This document shows positions 32,187 through 41,184 of a stretch of DNA of 51,173 nucleotides, piece after piece. Every line of letters starts with the position of its first letter. Position 1 is the stretch's first letter. This DNA comes from Tidjanibacter sp. (GTDB lineage: Bacteria; Bacteroidota; Bacteroidia; Bacteroidales; Rikenellaceae): the NCBI GenBank assembly GCA_017936005.1, contig JAGBGK010000013.1:1-51173 (forward strand). Reading direction: 5' to 3'. The notes beneath the pieces were generated by a model. That model ran no database searches, was not told the origin of the DNA, and saw nothing but the letters and a program-made list of their open reading frames with translations. Both the position numbers and the translations under genes were made by a program.

Positions 32187-32191
32187 TTATT

Positions 32192-33655
32192 CTATTTTTC
32201 GGGTGCGTGTTCGAGTGTGTAGCAGAGGTAGTTCCAGAACTTCTCCACCGATGCAATGTTTACCTTCTCGTCGGGCGAGTGGGGGTAGCAGATGGTGGGA
32301 CCAAAGGAGATCATATCCATCTTGGGATAGACACCACCAATGATACCACACTCCAAACCTGCGTGGATAGCCATCACTGCGGGCTCCTTGCCATAGAGAG
32401 CCTTGTAGCCTTCTTTCATAGTGTGAAGGATGGGCGAGTCGGGGTTGGGATTCCAACCGTCGTAGCCACCGGTGAGTTTAACGCTCGCGCCAGCCATCTC
32501 AAAGATGGTCTTCATCTGCAATGCGAGGTCCTCCTTCTCGGAGCGTACCGAACTACGCAACAGGCTCATTACAGTGAATTTACCCTTCTCCGATACCACC
32601 CTTGCGAGGTTGTTGGAGGTCTGCACGAGGCCTGCCATCGAGGGGCTCATCTTGGCTACACCATTGGGGCAACCAACAACGGCGTCAATGAGGTCCTGGG
32701 TGTCGAAGATGTCGATACACTTGCTGGGACACCTAACAGCCACAGCCTTGAACGAAATGCTCTCCTCAATACCCTTGAACTCCTCTTTGTAAATCTTCTC
32801 GAACTTCTTCACTGCCGAGAGGAATTTTTTCTCATACTGTTTCAGCACGGCCACGGTGGCGAAAGCCTCCCTGGGAATGGCGTTCCTCAAACCTCCACCA
32901 TCGATGTTGCACAGCAGCACGCCATACTTATCCATAGTGTTTTTCAGGAAGCGGCACAAGAGTTTGTTGGCGTTGGCCCTTTGGAGAATAATCTCCATAC
33001 CCGAGTGGCCACCTTTGAGGCCCTTAACTTCGAGCCTGTAACCGCTGAAATCGCTCTTCAAAATGCGACCTGTACCATAACGCAACGTGGCGTTGAAATC
33101 GAGACCACCTGCGCAACCAACATACAACTCGCCCTCGGTCTCGGAGTCGAGGTTGAGCATAATCTCGCCCTTCAACTCGCCGGCTTTGAGGCCCATAGCA
33201 CCATCCATACCGGTCTCCTCGGTGGCGGTGAAGAGTGCCTCAATGGGGCCGTGGGTGAGGTCTTTGGCCTCCAAGACAGCCATAATGGCTGCCAAACCAA
33301 TACCATTGTCGGCACCCAGAGTGGTACCATCGGCAGTTACCCAATCGCCATCAACATAGGCCTGAATGGCATCGGTGTCGAAGTTGAACACCTTGTCGGA
33401 GTTCTTCTGGGGTACCATATCCACGTGGGCCTGCAAAACGATGGTTTTGCGGTTTTCCATACCAGGGGTTGCAGGTTTGCGAACGATGATGTTGAGTGCC
33501 TCGTCGAGGGTGTAGTCCAAGCCAAGACCTTCCACAAAGTTGATGATAAACTTCCTTGCTGCCTCTTCGTTGTGCGATGGGCGAGGACACTGTGTGAGTC
33601 CTGCAAAGTGTTTCCACACTCGCTGTGGTGCGAGTTCTGCGATATTCTTGTTCAT
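32192..33655 (-). CDS. pepD: Aminoacyl-histidine dipeptidase (M20)
   Basis: Cytosolic zinc dipeptidase that hydrolyses Xaa-His and other dipeptides. The 487 residues match PepD. Metal and catalytic motifs: LQAHVDMVPQ (His and catalytic Asp), TTLGADNGIG (bridging Asp), TATEETGMDGA (catalytic Glu pair) and LNLDSETEG. The dimerisation or lid domain follows (KGGHSGMEI), and near the end HAGLECGIIGG with a metal His region. The next gene, a lipid kinase, starts 5 bp later. Upstream lies a GTCNAMC array rather than a recognisable -7 box. Confidence 0.95.
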   Translation of the reverse strand: MNKNIAELAPQRVWKHFAGLTQCPRPSHNEEAARKFIINFVEGLGLDYTLDEALNIIVRKPATPGMENRKTIVLQAHVDMVPQKNSDKVFNFDTDAIQAYVDGDWVTADGTTLGADNGIGLAAIMAVLEAKDLTHGPIEALFTATEETGMDGAMGLKAGELKGEIMLNLDSETEGELYVGCAGGLDFNATLRYGTGRILKSDFSGYRLEVKGLKGGHSGMEIILQRANANKLLCRFLKNTMDKYGVLLCNIDGGGLRNAIPREAFATVAVLKQYEKKFLSAVKKFEKIYKEEFKGIEESISFKAVAVRCPSKCIDIFDTQDLIDAVVGCPNGVAKMSPSMAGLVQTSNNLARVVSEKGKFTVMSLLRSSVRSEKEDLALQMKTIFEMAGASVKLTGGYDGWNPNPDSPILHTMKEGYKALYGKEPAVMAIHAGLECGIIGGVYPKMDMISFGPTICYPHSPDEKVNIASVEKFWNYLCYTLEHAPEK

Positions 33656-33674
33656 AGTTTATATGTTTTTTTTA

Positions 33675-33709
33675 GTCTAACGTCAATGGTCTAACGTCTA
33701 ACGTCAAAT
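33675..33709. repeat. GTCNAMC heptamer array (5 units)
   Basis: Units GTCTAAC, GTCAATG, GTCTAAC, GTCTAAC and GTCAAAT in the gap between the pepD start and the PhoH stop. Confidence 0.9.
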
Positions 33710-33742
33710 AATGTACAAAATTGCTTGTTATGTAAGAGAAAA

Positions 33743-34690
33743 TTAATTCTCAACTTTCGCATCATCAAATGCTTTGACAATGCGGCTTACGAGCGCGTGG
33801 CGGATGATATCCTTGCCCGTGAACTCTACAATTCCTATTCCATCAACCGCGCGAAGCATACCCAACGTACGTTCCAAACCCGAATCGCTCCTACGGGGGA
33901 GGTCAATCTGTGTGAGGTCGCCCGTAACAATAAACTTGGCATTGCGGCCCATACGAGTGAGGAACATCTTAATCTGTGGTAGGGTTGTGTTCTGTGCCTC
34001 GTCCAAAATCACAAAGGCATTATCCAGCGTGCGGCCCCTCATATATGCCAAAGGCGCAATCTGCACCACACCCTCCTCCAAGAACTTCTGCAACTTGGCC
34101 GGTGGAATCATATCGTTGAGCGCATCGTAGAGAGGTTGCAGATATGGGTCCAACTTCTCTTTCAGGTCGCCCGGCAGGAAGCCCAACCTCTCGCCTGCCT
34201 CCACAGCAGGGCGGGTGAGTATGATACGCTTAACCTCTCGGTTCTTCAAGGCCCTCACAGCCAGCGCAATGGCGGTGTATGTCTTACCGCTACCGGCAGG
34301 GCCTACGGCAAATAGAAGGTCGTTCTTCTCGTATAGATCAACGAGTTTTTGTTGGTTCTCGGTGCGAGCCTTGACAATGAGGCCATTGTTGCCATAGACG
34401 ATTACGTCCGAGGGCATAGCAGTCCCTTCTTCGGGCAGTCCTCCCTGAAAAATCTGGTTAATGACGCTGGGCGAAATGTGGCCATATTTTCCGTAGTAAG
34501 CCCCAAGTGCCTCGACTCTTCCCTCCAAACGTGCAATCTCCTCCTCGGTGCCTATGGCCTTGATGGCATTGCCGCGTGCTACGATTTTCAGTTTAGGAAA
34601 GAGGTCGCAAACTCTATTGAAATTAGAGTTTGCGACCCCATAAAAGTCGAGAAGTTCAATACCTTCGATAGATATAATCTTCTCTGCCAT
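33743..34690 (-). CDS. PhoH-family ATPase
   Basis: Cytosolic P-loop protein of 315 residues from the ATG at 34690; a TTG three codons upstream is possible but less likely. The PhoH domain fills the C-terminal two thirds: Walker A VGPAGSGKTYTA, then ILTRPAVEAGERLGFLPGDLKEKLDPYLQPLYD, Walker B AFVILDEAQNTT and FIVTGDLTQIDLP. The N-terminal part is the KH-like/PhoH-associated region with RGNAIKAIG. The role is likely in RNA metabolism, as for PhoH/YbeZ proteins next to YbeY; ybeY is not seen here. An outer-membrane protein gene lies 18 bp upstream, so the two may be in one transcript. Confidence 0.93.
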   Translation of the reverse strand: MAEKIISIEGIELLDFYGVANSNFNRVCDLFPKLKIVARGNAIKAIGTEEEIARLEGRVEALGAYYGKYGHISPSVINQIFQGGLPEEGTAMPSDVIVYGNNGLIVKARTENQQKLVDLYEKNDLLFAVGPAGSGKTYTAIALAVRALKNREVKRIILTRPAVEAGERLGFLPGDLKEKLDPYLQPLYDALNDMIPPAKLQKFLEEGVVQIAPLAYMRGRTLDNAFVILDEAQNTTLPQIKMFLTRMGRNAKFIVTGDLTQIDLPRRSDSGLERTLGMLRAVDGIGIVEFTGKDIIRHALVSRIVKAFDDAKVEN

Positions 34691-34708
34691 ATATTCCAAA
34701 GGCAGTTA

Positions 34709-35338
34709 TTAGAACATTATACCCAACGAAACGTACCAAGTGTTGGTCTCTTTGTTGATGTTCTCGAAGTTGAAGAGCTCGCCGAGGTTCTTGGGCTCCT
34801 GCAACCAACCACCGATGTAGCGGAAGTCAACCATGAGGAAGTTGAAGAGGTCGATACCCAAGCCTGCTGCCCAAGTGTAGCTAACATCCTGCCAGTTGAT
34901 AGCAGCGGTGTCGCCACCTGCGATGGGAGCGTTGGAGTTGAACTTAACAACGGGACCAGCCTGTACGCGAGCGTTGAACAAACCGAGATCCATACCCAAA
35001 CCTGCCAAAACGGGCACGTTGAAGGAGTTGAGAGCTACGTCTTCGAGTTTAACACCCTCTTTGTTGGTGAAATCACCTTTCTGCCAGTTGTACATCAACT
35101 CGGGCTGCAAGTGCAACGAGAAGATGGAGATGGGGAGGTTGAGACGGAACATCAAGCCGGCGTTGTAGCCCTGTGCGCCATCCAAAACACCCTGGAGGCT
35201 GTCGCCATCCATGGTAACATCAGTTGCAGTAGAGGTCAAACCGGCTTTTGCACCAAACCAAAACCATTTGTGGCTTTGAGCATTAACGGTAGCAACGCCC
35301 ATTACCAATACTGCCATTGCAAGAAGAATTTTTTTCAT
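34709..35338 (-). CDS. Outer-membrane beta-barrel protein (PorT-like family)
   Basis: A 209-residue protein with a signal peptide (MKKILLAMAVLVMGVATVNAQ) and alternating strands of a small barrel ending in Phe (YVSLGIMF). Repeated patterns such as LHLQPELMYNWQKGDF, FNVPVLAGLGMDLG and NARVQAGPVVKF are those of the outer-membrane beta-barrel family (OMP_b-brl_2) common in Bacteroidetes. Function unknown, probably structural or binding. A second member with the same layout lies just upstream at 35557-36216, but it has its own -7 box and terminator. It is followed by the PhoH gene after 18 bp. Confidence 0.85.
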   Translation of the reverse strand: MKKILLAMAVLVMGVATVNAQSHKWFWFGAKAGLTSTATDVTMDGDSLQGVLDGAQGYNAGLMFRLNLPISIFSLHLQPELMYNWQKGDFTNKEGVKLEDVALNSFNVPVLAGLGMDLGLFNARVQAGPVVKFNSNAPIAGGDTAAINWQDVSYTWAAGLGIDLFNFLMVDFRYIGGWLQEPKNLGELFNFENINKETNTWYVSLGIMF

Positions 35339-35406
35339 GATAAAAATTTATTAGGTTTAACTTATTTGTCTTAATCACTACACACGCAGTGTGTGCTTCT
35401 TGTGGG

Positions 35407-35414
35407 CAAAGGTA
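35407..35414 (-). promoter_or_regulatory. -7 element of the first barrel gene
   Basis: TACCTTTG on the minus strand, 69 bp before the ATG at 35338; no TTG at -33. Confidence 0.5.
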
Positions 35415-35479
35415 TAAATATTTCGATAAATGAAAACTTTTTTTATCACTTTTTTTGAGGTAAAGTGTTAAAAAGTAAA

Positions 35480-35528
35480 AAATTACCCCTTTGAGATGTG
35501 AAATAATGCACATTCAAACGGGTAATTT
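35480..35528 (-). terminator. Terminator of the second barrel gene
   Basis: Nested stems AAATTACCC/GGGTAATTT, TTTGA/TCAAA and ATGTG/CACAT with one mismatch and one bulge, 29 bp after the stop of the gene at 35557; TTTTTT follows on the minus strand. Confidence 0.7.
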
Positions 35529-35556
35529 AGGATGTATTTTTCCTCGAACGGAAAAC

Positions 35557-36216
35557 TTAGAATATCAAGCCAACGCTCAAATTCCAGCTGGTACGTTGGG
35601 TGTTGATGCTGTTCTGGATGTCGGAAGTGTCTATCGTTCCGTTATTAAAATTGCCGTTGTAGCGCACCTCTGCGATGATGCCCAAAACCTTCACGCCCAA
35701 ACCTGCGGTCCAGGTCATCTGCTTGTCGGCCTTGAACCTATCCCACGCATTTACAAAATCCTGCTCGGTCAAATCCTTAAAACCCTTTTCGGAGGCGATG
35801 GGGAATACGGGACCGGCATTAAGCCTCACACTTACAAGGCTGCCGAGGCCGAACTCTGCACCTACCAACACGGGGAGGTCGATGTACTTGTGGCTCTCGG
35901 TTGCTTCTTCTTTGTTGGCACCAACGAGGTCGCCGAGAGAGGGAATCTTGATGGTGGTGTTGGTGTATTGCAACTCGGGTTGCAGATAGAATGCAGTTTT
36001 GGGAATGTTGATGCGTGCAAAGACGTTGCCTGTCCAACCGGTGCCTTCGGCAGTGATAGCATCCTTAACGCCCTCGCTTGTGGTGGGGATGTTCTCGCTG
36101 GACGAGATGATACCGACACGGCCACCCACGTTTAACAGACCGAACAAACCATTGCCAGCCATCGCGCTGGTGATAGAGAGGGTTGCAACTGCAAGAGCAA
36201 GTAGAAATTTTTTCAT
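35557..36216 (-). CDS. Outer-membrane beta-barrel protein (second member)
   Basis: A 219-residue protein from the ATG at 36216; another ATG three codons upstream (36225) is equally possible. Signal peptide MKKFLLALAVATLSITSAMA, then barrel strands (FYLQPELQYTNTTIKI, DLPVLVGAEFGLG, VSVRLNAGPVFPI) and a terminal Phe (LSVGLIF). It belongs to the same family as the neighbour at 34709-35338 and shares the order of strands, with QPELQY matching QPELMY, so the pair probably arose by duplication. It has its own -7 box (36260) and terminator. Function unknown. Confidence 0.84.
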   Translation of the reverse strand: MKKFLLALAVATLSITSAMAGNGLFGLLNVGGRVGIISSSENIPTTSEGVKDAITAEGTGWTGNVFARINIPKTAFYLQPELQYTNTTIKIPSLGDLVGANKEEATESHKYIDLPVLVGAEFGLGSLVSVRLNAGPVFPIASEKGFKDLTEQDFVNAWDRFKADKQMTWTAGLGVKVLGIIAEVRYNGNFNNGTIDTSDIQNSINTQRTSWNLSVGLIF

Positions 36217-36259
36217 AATTCTCATATTGTTTTATGGTTACACATCAAATTTTATGCCC

Positions 36260-36267
36260 CAAAGGTA
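36260..36267 (-). promoter_or_regulatory. -7 element of the second barrel gene
   Basis: TACCTTTG on the minus strand, about 44 bp before the ATG at 36216; no clear -33 box. Confidence 0.5.
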
Positions 36268-36320
36268 GTATAAATAATGTAAAAAAATAGTGATGTGCCC
36301 GTAATTTTAACAAAGTTAAT

Positions 36321-36328
36321 TATCTTTG
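36321..36328 (+). promoter_or_regulatory. -7 element of der
   Basis: TATCTTTG matches TAnnTTTG, 24 bp before the ATG at 36352. An ORF extension to 36295 would run through this promoter, which supports the later start. Confidence 0.55.
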
Positions 36329-36351
36329 CACCTAAATTTAATGGAAAGATT

Positions 36352-37653
36352 ATGAGTTTAGTAGCAATAGTAGGCCGCCCCAATGTGGGCAAAAGCACCT
36401 TTTTCAACCGCCTTGTGGGTATGCGTCAGGCGATTGTGGACTCCACTGCGGGTACCACTCGTGACCGCCACTATGGTAAAACCGATTGGAATGGCAGGGA
36501 GTTTTCGCTCATCGACACGGGTGGTTATTCGGTTGGTAGCGACGATGCCTTCGAGGAGGAGATTCGCAAACAGGTACACCTTGCCATTGACGAGGCCGAC
36601 GTAATCCTCTTTATGGTGGAGGTTTCGACGGGTATTACTGACCTCGACCAGATGGTGGCCGATGTGTTGCGCCGCAGCAAGAAAAAGACACTTTTGGTTG
36701 TCAATAAGGTTGATAACTACGACCTTATCTATGGCTCCAACGAATTCTATGCGCTTGGTTTGGGCGACCCCTTCTGCATCAGCTCTATGAGTGGTAGCGG
36801 TACGGGCGATTTGATGGATAAAATCATTGAGTTACTGCCCGAGGATAAGCCCGAGGTGGTGGATGAATTGCCCCGTATTACCATTGTGGGCCGCCCCAAT
36901 GTGGGTAAGTCTTCGCTCACCAATGCTCTGCTGGGCACCGAGAGGAATATCGTTACCAACATCGCAGGCACCACTCGTGATAGTATCAACACCCGCTATA
37001 ATAAGTACGGTTTGGACTTCTATCTGGTTGACACGGCCGGACTTCGCAAGAAGGGTAAGGTTACCGAGGACCTCGAATTCTACTCCGTGATGCGCTCCAT
37101 CAGGGCCATCGAGAATAGCGATGTGTGTGTGCTGATGTTGGATGCTCGCCAGGGTATCGAGTCGCAGGATATGAACATCTTTTCGCTCATCGTGCGTAAT
37201 AAGAAAGGTTGTGTGATTGTAGTCAACAAGTGGGACCTCATCGAGAAGAGCAACAACACGATGAAGGAGTGGAAGGAGGCCCTGCAAGCCAAACTTGCTC
37301 CATTCAACGATGTGCCCATCATCTTCACTTCTGTGATTAACAAACAGCGCATTATGGAGGTGTTGCAGACGGCCATTCAGGTCTATGAGGCCCGCAACCG
37401 CCGTATCCCCACCAGCGAGCTCAACGAGTTCCTGCTGCCGATTATTGAGGAGACTCCTCCTCCAATGACCAAGGGTAAGTACATCCGCATCAAGTATGTA
37501 ACCCAGCTGCCAACCGTGTCGCCCTCGTTTGCCTTCTTTGTGAATCTGCCGCAGTACATTAGGGACCACTACCGCCGCTTCTTGGAGAACAAGATTAGGG
37601 AGCATTGGGACTTCTGCGGTGTACCGATGCAGATATATTTCCGACAGAAGTAG
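36352..37653 (+). CDS. der: Ribosome-associated GTPase Der (EngA)
   Basis: Double GTPase needed for assembly of the 50S subunit. From the ATG at 36352 it has 433 residues. The first G domain has [11 protein letters not shown] at residues 8-18, DTGGY and NKVD; the second has [16 protein letters not shown] and NKWD. The KH-like C-terminal domain ends in [13 protein letters not shown], typical of the family. The start was chosen because [15 protein letters not shown] matches Der N-termini and because 19 codons further upstream would cross the -7 box. The BASS transporter gene follows after 39 bp. Confidence 0.97.
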   Translation: MSLVAIVGRPNVGKSTFFNRLVGMRQAIVDSTAGTTRDRHYGKTDWNGREFSLIDTGGYSVGSDDAFEEEIRKQVHLAIDEADVILFMVEVSTGITDLDQMVADVLRRSKKKTLLVVNKVDNYDLIYGSNEFYALGLGDPFCISSMSGSGTGDLMDKIIELLPEDKPEVVDELPRITIVGRPNVGKSSLTNALLGTERNIVTNIAGTTRDSINTRYNKYGLDFYLVDTAGLRKKGKVTEDLEFYSVMRSIRAIENSDVCVLMLDARQGIESQDMNIFSLIVRNKKGCVIVVNKWDLIEKSNNTMKEWKEALQAKLAPFNDVPIIFTSVINKQRIMEVLQTAIQVYEARNRRIPTSELNEFLLPIIEETPPPMTKGKYIRIKYVTQLPTVSPSFAFFVNLPQYIRDHYRRFLENKIREHWDFCGVPMQIYFRQK

Positions 37654-37692
37654 AGTTGACATCTTTTTGGGAACGATACAAATCAAAAGACA

Positions 37693-38595
37693 ATGAGTCC
37701 AAAATTCAGAACATACGCAATGCCGGTGGCTATGGTCATCGGCATTGTTTTGCATAAGTGGGTGGGGGAGTTGCAGTTTCTCTCTCCGTGGTTGATTGCG
37801 GCAATGCTTTTCATCACCTTCACGAAGGTGAAGATGAAGGAGTTGCGCTTGCAGAAGATACACGCCGGACAGTTGGCCTTCCAACTCTTTGTGAGCGTTG
37901 CGCTCTACTTGTTGCTCAATGCGCTGGGTGTGAATGAGGTCATCAGTCAAGGTGTGATGCTGTGTGTTTTTATGCCTGCGGCAATGGCCTCGGTGGTTAT
38001 TGGCTCGATGCTGGGAGCCAATGCCGGCACTATGACCACCTTTACTCTTTTGAGCAATATGGCTGTGGCGGTTACGGCTCCCGTGTTGTTCTCCTTTGTG
38101 GGTACCAACACGGAACTTCCGTTCCTTACGTCGTTTTGGATGGTACTGCGCCGCTTACTACTGTTGGTGGTTACCCCCTTTGCGCTTGCGGTGTTGATGG
38201 AGAAATTTGCGCCCAAGGCCTACGACTATGTCCACCGTCACCAGCAATGGTCGTTCTACCTTTGGGTGGCTTCGCTTGTGATACTTATGGGCTCCACCAC
38301 CAACTTCATCCTTGCCCAACCCTCGGATGCCATCCTCACGGAGGTTATATTGGCCCTTTCGGCGGGTGTGATATGTGTGGCCCAATTCCGCCTTGGTCGT
38401 TTGTGGGGCATCAAATGTGGCGATCCCGTGGCGGGAGGCCAATCGTTGGGACAGAAGAACACCCTACTTGCGATATTGTTGGCTCAGAGCTATCTCAATC
38501 CGCTCTCGTCGGTTGCTCCTGCGGCCTACATCGTGTGGCAGAATCTTTTTAACTCTTGGCAGTTATCAAGGTATAAAGATAACAAAAAGGAGTAA
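37693..38595 (+). CDS. Bile acid:sodium symporter (BASS)-family transporter
   Basis: Inner-membrane carrier of 300 residues with about ten helices. The BASS pattern is seen in the conserved parts: VMLCVFMPAAMASVVIGSMLGANAGTMTTFTLLSNM (third to fourth helices) and GLGQKNT-like SLGQKNTLLAILLAQSYLNP in the second half, with a Gly-x-Gln-Asn block as in sodium-site loops. Bacterial members carry various organic anions; bile acid is only one option. The gene follows der by 39 bp and may be co-transcribed. Its last five codons are inside the terminator stem. Confidence 0.85.
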   Translation: MSPKFRTYAMPVAMVIGIVLHKWVGELQFLSPWLIAAMLFITFTKVKMKELRLQKIHAGQLAFQLFVSVALYLLLNALGVNEVISQGVMLCVFMPAAMASVVIGSMLGANAGTMTTFTLLSNMAVAVTAPVLFSFVGTNTELPFLTSFWMVLRRLLLLVVTPFALAVLMEKFAPKAYDYVHRHQQWSFYLWVASLVILMGSTTNFILAQPSDAILTEVILALSAGVICVAQFRLGRLWGIKCGDPVAGGQSLGQKNTLLAILLAQSYLNPLSSVAPAAYIVWQNLFNSWQLSRYKDNKKE

Positions 38596-38620
38596 CCTCG
38601 TGTTACTCCTTTTTGTTATC
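38578..38620. terminator. Bidirectional terminator overlapping the BASS gene 3' end
   Basis: A 19-bp perfect stem (GATAACAAAAAGGAGTAAC and complement) with a 5-nt loop. The left arm contains the last codons and TAA stop (38593-38595) of the transporter gene. A GTCTAAC array begins at the next base. Confidence 0.93.
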
Positions 38621-38669
38621 GTCTAACGTCTAACGTCTAACGTCTAACGTCTAACGTCTAACGTCTGTC
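38621..38669. repeat. GTCTAAC heptamer array (6 exact units)
   Basis: Six identical GTCTAAC units and then GTCTGTC. It is the purest array in the window and starts exactly where the terminator stem ends. Confidence 0.95.
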
Positions 38670-38693
38670 TTTACTACTTACTCTTTACTCATT

Positions 38694-39569
38694 TTACAGT
38701 TCGGCCAATTTGTCGAGGGCCATTTCAATCATCTGCCTTACGAAGGGCTTGTAGTCGGTGTTCATATCCTTCACAGCCCTCTGTGCGATGATGGTGCAGA
38801 GGGTGCCTGCGCTGTGGCCCATCAGTGCGCCCAGACCTGCAAGTGCGCTACCCTCCATCTCGAAGTTGGTAATACGACGTCCCTTAAAGTTGAAGCTCTC
38901 AATCTTCTTGTTGAGTTCGGGGTCGGCGGGTGAGATACGCACCCAACGGCCTTGTGGACCATAGAAACCAGGGGCAGCGATGGTGATACCCTCCACCACC
39001 TTGTCGGCAAAGTGGGCAAACAAATCCTTGTCGGCATCAATGAAATAGGGGGCTGCACACTGCTTGTTCCACCCCGTGTGCTCCACAAAAGCCTCCTCAA
39101 TGGCAAGGTCGCACACATCGTTGCGGCCTGCGTAGTAGTTGAGCAGACCATCGAAGCCTACCGAGGTGCGTGCAAAGACAAACGAGCCCAGAGGAATGTC
39201 GGGCTGGATAGCACCCGAGGTGCCGAGTCGCAGGAGTGTCAGGCGACGTTTTTCTGCTTTCTCGGTGCGAGTGGCGAAGTCAATATTTGCCAACGCGTCC
39301 AACTCGGTAACCACGATGTCGATATTGTCGGTACCGATGCCGGTGGAGATTACGGTCATACGTTTTCCCTTGTAGGTGCCCGTGATGGTGCGGAATTCAC
39401 GACTCTCAATGGTACACTCTTTGCTCTCGAAATAGCTTGCAACCATATCAACCCTACCGGGGTCGCCCACCAAAATCACGATGTCGGCCAACTGCTCGGG
39501 CTTGATGTGGAGGTGGAAAATGGAACCATCACCATTGATGATAAGTTCCGATGTTGGGATAACTCTCAT
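38694..39569 (-). CDS. udp: Uridine phosphorylase-family nucleoside phosphorylase
   Basis: Splits uridine with phosphate into uracil and ribose 1-phosphate in pyrimidine salvage. From the ATG at 39569 it has 291 residues. Motifs of the NP-I family: VGDPGRVDMVASYF, FRTITGTYKGKRMTVISTGIGTDN, LLRLGTSGAIQPDIPLGS (phosphate site) and FEMEGSALAGLGALMGH with the ribose-binding Glu. The longer frame to 39632 adds 21 residues unlike the family and was not used. It is somewhat longer than E. coli Udp (253) at the start and middle. It is divergent from the M20 dipeptidase gene. AMP or other nucleosides cannot be fully excluded as substrate. Confidence 0.92.
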   Translation of the reverse strand: MRVIPTSELIINGDGSIFHLHIKPEQLADIVILVGDPGRVDMVASYFESKECTIESREFRTITGTYKGKRMTVISTGIGTDNIDIVVTELDALANIDFATRTEKAEKRRLTLLRLGTSGAIQPDIPLGSFVFARTSVGFDGLLNYYAGRNDVCDLAIEEAFVEHTGWNKQCAAPYFIDADKDLFAHFADKVVEGITIAAPGFYGPQGRWVRISPADPELNKKIESFNFKGRRITNFEMEGSALAGLGALMGHSAGTLCTIIAQRAVKDMNTDYKPFVRQMIEMALDKLAEL

Positions 39570-39588
39570 AAAATTATTCTCTTTAAAT

Positions 39589-39620
39589 TTTGTTTCTCTT
39601 GCGGAAAAGGTGTAAATTTG
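39589..39620 (+). promoter_or_regulatory. Promoter of the M20 dipeptidase gene
   Basis: TAAATTTG at 39613-39620 matches TAnnTTTG, and TTTG at 39589-39592 lies 20 bp upstream. The leader to the ATG at 39691 is about 65 nt. Confidence 0.65.
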
Positions 39621-39690
39621 TAAACCATCCACAAACGGGATGTGTTTCTACAAAAATAGTGAAAATATTGTAATATTGAACCCTAAATCT

Positions 39691-41064
39691 ATGAAAAAGA
39701 GCCAAGAATTTGTACAGCAGCACAAAGAGCGCTTCCTTGAAGAACTTTTTGACCTATTGCGTATTCCCTCTGTGAGCGCCCAGAGCGAGCACAAGGGTGA
39801 TATGGTACGCACGGCGGAGTGGTTGCGTGAGGCCCTCTTGAAGGCAGGTGCCGACCGTGCGGAGGTGATGCCCACCGAGGGTAACCCCGTGGTCTTTGCC
39901 GAGAAAATCGTTGACCCCGCAAAACCCACCGTGGTTGTCTATGGACACTACGACGTGATGCCCGAGGACCCCAAGGGCGAGTGGCTGACGGAGCCTTTCG
40001 AGCCTGTGGTTAAGGATGGGCGCATCTGGTGCCGTGGTGCCGATGACGACAAGGGACAACTCTATATGCACGCTAAGGCTTTTGAGGCTATGGTGGCTGC
40101 GGGCGAATTGCCCTGCAATGTGAAGTTTATGCTCGAAGGCGAGGAGGAGATTGGCTCACCAAGCCTCTACGGATGGTGTGAGCAGAATAAGGAGCTCGTC
40201 AAGGGCGACATCATTTTGGTGTCGGATACGAGTATGGTGTCGTGGCAGCAGCCCTCGATTACCTGTGGTCTGCGTGGCTTGTGCTATATGCAGGTGGAGG
40301 TTACGGGCCCCGACCACGACCTCCATTCGGGCCTCTTTGGAGGTGCTGTGGCCAACCCTGCAAACGTGCTTTGCGACCTTATTAATAAACTCGTCGACGA
40401 GAATGGACGCATCACCATCCCCGGCTTCTATGACGATGTGAGGGAACTCACTCCCGAGGAGCGTGAGAACTTCAACAAGGCCCCCTATAATAAAGAGAAC
40501 TATATGAAGGGTATCGGTGTGGAGGAACTCGCCGGCGAGAGTGGCTACACCACCATCGAGCGCACGGGTGTACGCCCCAGCCTTGATGTGAACGGCATTT
40601 GGGGTGGCTACACATTGGAGGGTACCAAGACCATCATACCCTCGAAAGCCTCGGCCAAGATTTCTATGCGCCTTGTGCCCAACCAGAATTGGGAGAAGAT
40701 TGCGGTGCTCTTTGAGGACTACTTCCGTAGCATTGCACCCGCAACGGTCAAGGTAGATGTTAAGTCGCTCCACGGTGGCCAACCCTACGTTTCGCCTACC
40801 GATATGGTGGCCTACCGTGCGGCAGAGAAGGCTGTGGAGGAGAGCTTCGGTGTGCGCCCTCTGCCATTCTTCTCGGGTGGTAGTATTCCCATTGTGAGTG
40901 GCTTTGAGAGTATTCTCGGTATGAAATCCATCCTCATCGGCTTTGGTTTGTCGAAGGATGCCATCCACTCGCCCAACGAGAGTTTCGGCTTGGAGCAGTT
41001 CTACACAGGTATCGAGACCATCATCCGCTTCTACAAACACTTCTCTGCGATGTCGGCAGAGTAG
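39691..41064 (+). CDS. M20-family dipeptidase
   Basis: Zinc peptidase of 457 residues that probably cleaves dipeptides in the cytosol. Motifs: VVYGHYDVMP (metal His and catalytic Asp), GRGADDDKGQ-like CRGADDDKGQLY (bridging Asp), MLEGEEEIGSPS (catalytic Glu pair), ILVSDTSM (metal Asp) and the lid domain with DHDLHSGLFGGAVANP. The C-terminal RPLPFFSGGSIPIV is typical of the carnosinase-like branch. The ATG at 39691 gives the usual N-terminus; an extension to 39640 adds 17 unrelated residues. It is transcribed alone, with a strong terminator. Confidence 0.94.
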   Translation: MKKSQEFVQQHKERFLEELFDLLRIPSVSAQSEHKGDMVRTAEWLREALLKAGADRAEVMPTEGNPVVFAEKIVDPAKPTVVVYGHYDVMPEDPKGEWLTEPFEPVVKDGRIWCRGADDDKGQLYMHAKAFEAMVAAGELPCNVKFMLEGEEEIGSPSLYGWCEQNKELVKGDIILVSDTSMVSWQQPSITCGLRGLCYMQVEVTGPDHDLHSGLFGGAVANPANVLCDLINKLVDENGRITIPGFYDDVRELTPEERENFNKAPYNKENYMKGIGVEELAGESGYTTIERTGVRPSLDVNGIWGGYTLEGTKTIIPSKASAKISMRLVPNQNWEKIAVLFEDYFRSIAPATVKVDVKSLHGGQPYVSPTDMVAYRAAEKAVEESFGVRPLPFFSGGSIPIVSGFESILGMKSILIGFGLSKDAIHSPNESFGLEQFYTGIETIIRFYKHFSAMSAE

Positions 41065-41072
41065 GAGTGTAT

Positions 41073-41125
41073 GTTCTCTAAACAGCAAAGGCTCCCGAAT
41101 GGGGAGCCTTTGCTGTTTAGAGAAC
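41073..41125. terminator. Bidirectional terminator after the M20 dipeptidase gene
   Basis: A perfect 24-bp stem (core AGCAAAGGCTCCC) with a 5-nt loop, the longest stem in the window. A GTCAACC array begins at the next base. Confidence 0.92.
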
Positions 41126-41171
41126 GTCAACCGTCAACCGTCAACCGTCAACCGCGTCAACCGCGTCAACC
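41126..41171. repeat. GTCAACC heptamer array (6 units)
   Basis: Four gapless GTCAACC units and then two more, each preceded by a GC dinucleotide. It starts directly after the terminator stem and ends close to the stop of the small lipoprotein gene (41185). Confidence 0.93.
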
Positions 41172-41184
41172 GTCGTCAAGCCTA

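Noticed and set aside
36295..36351. 19-codon N-terminal extension of Der
   Set aside because: It crosses the -7 box at 36321, and the family begins at [15 protein letters not shown].
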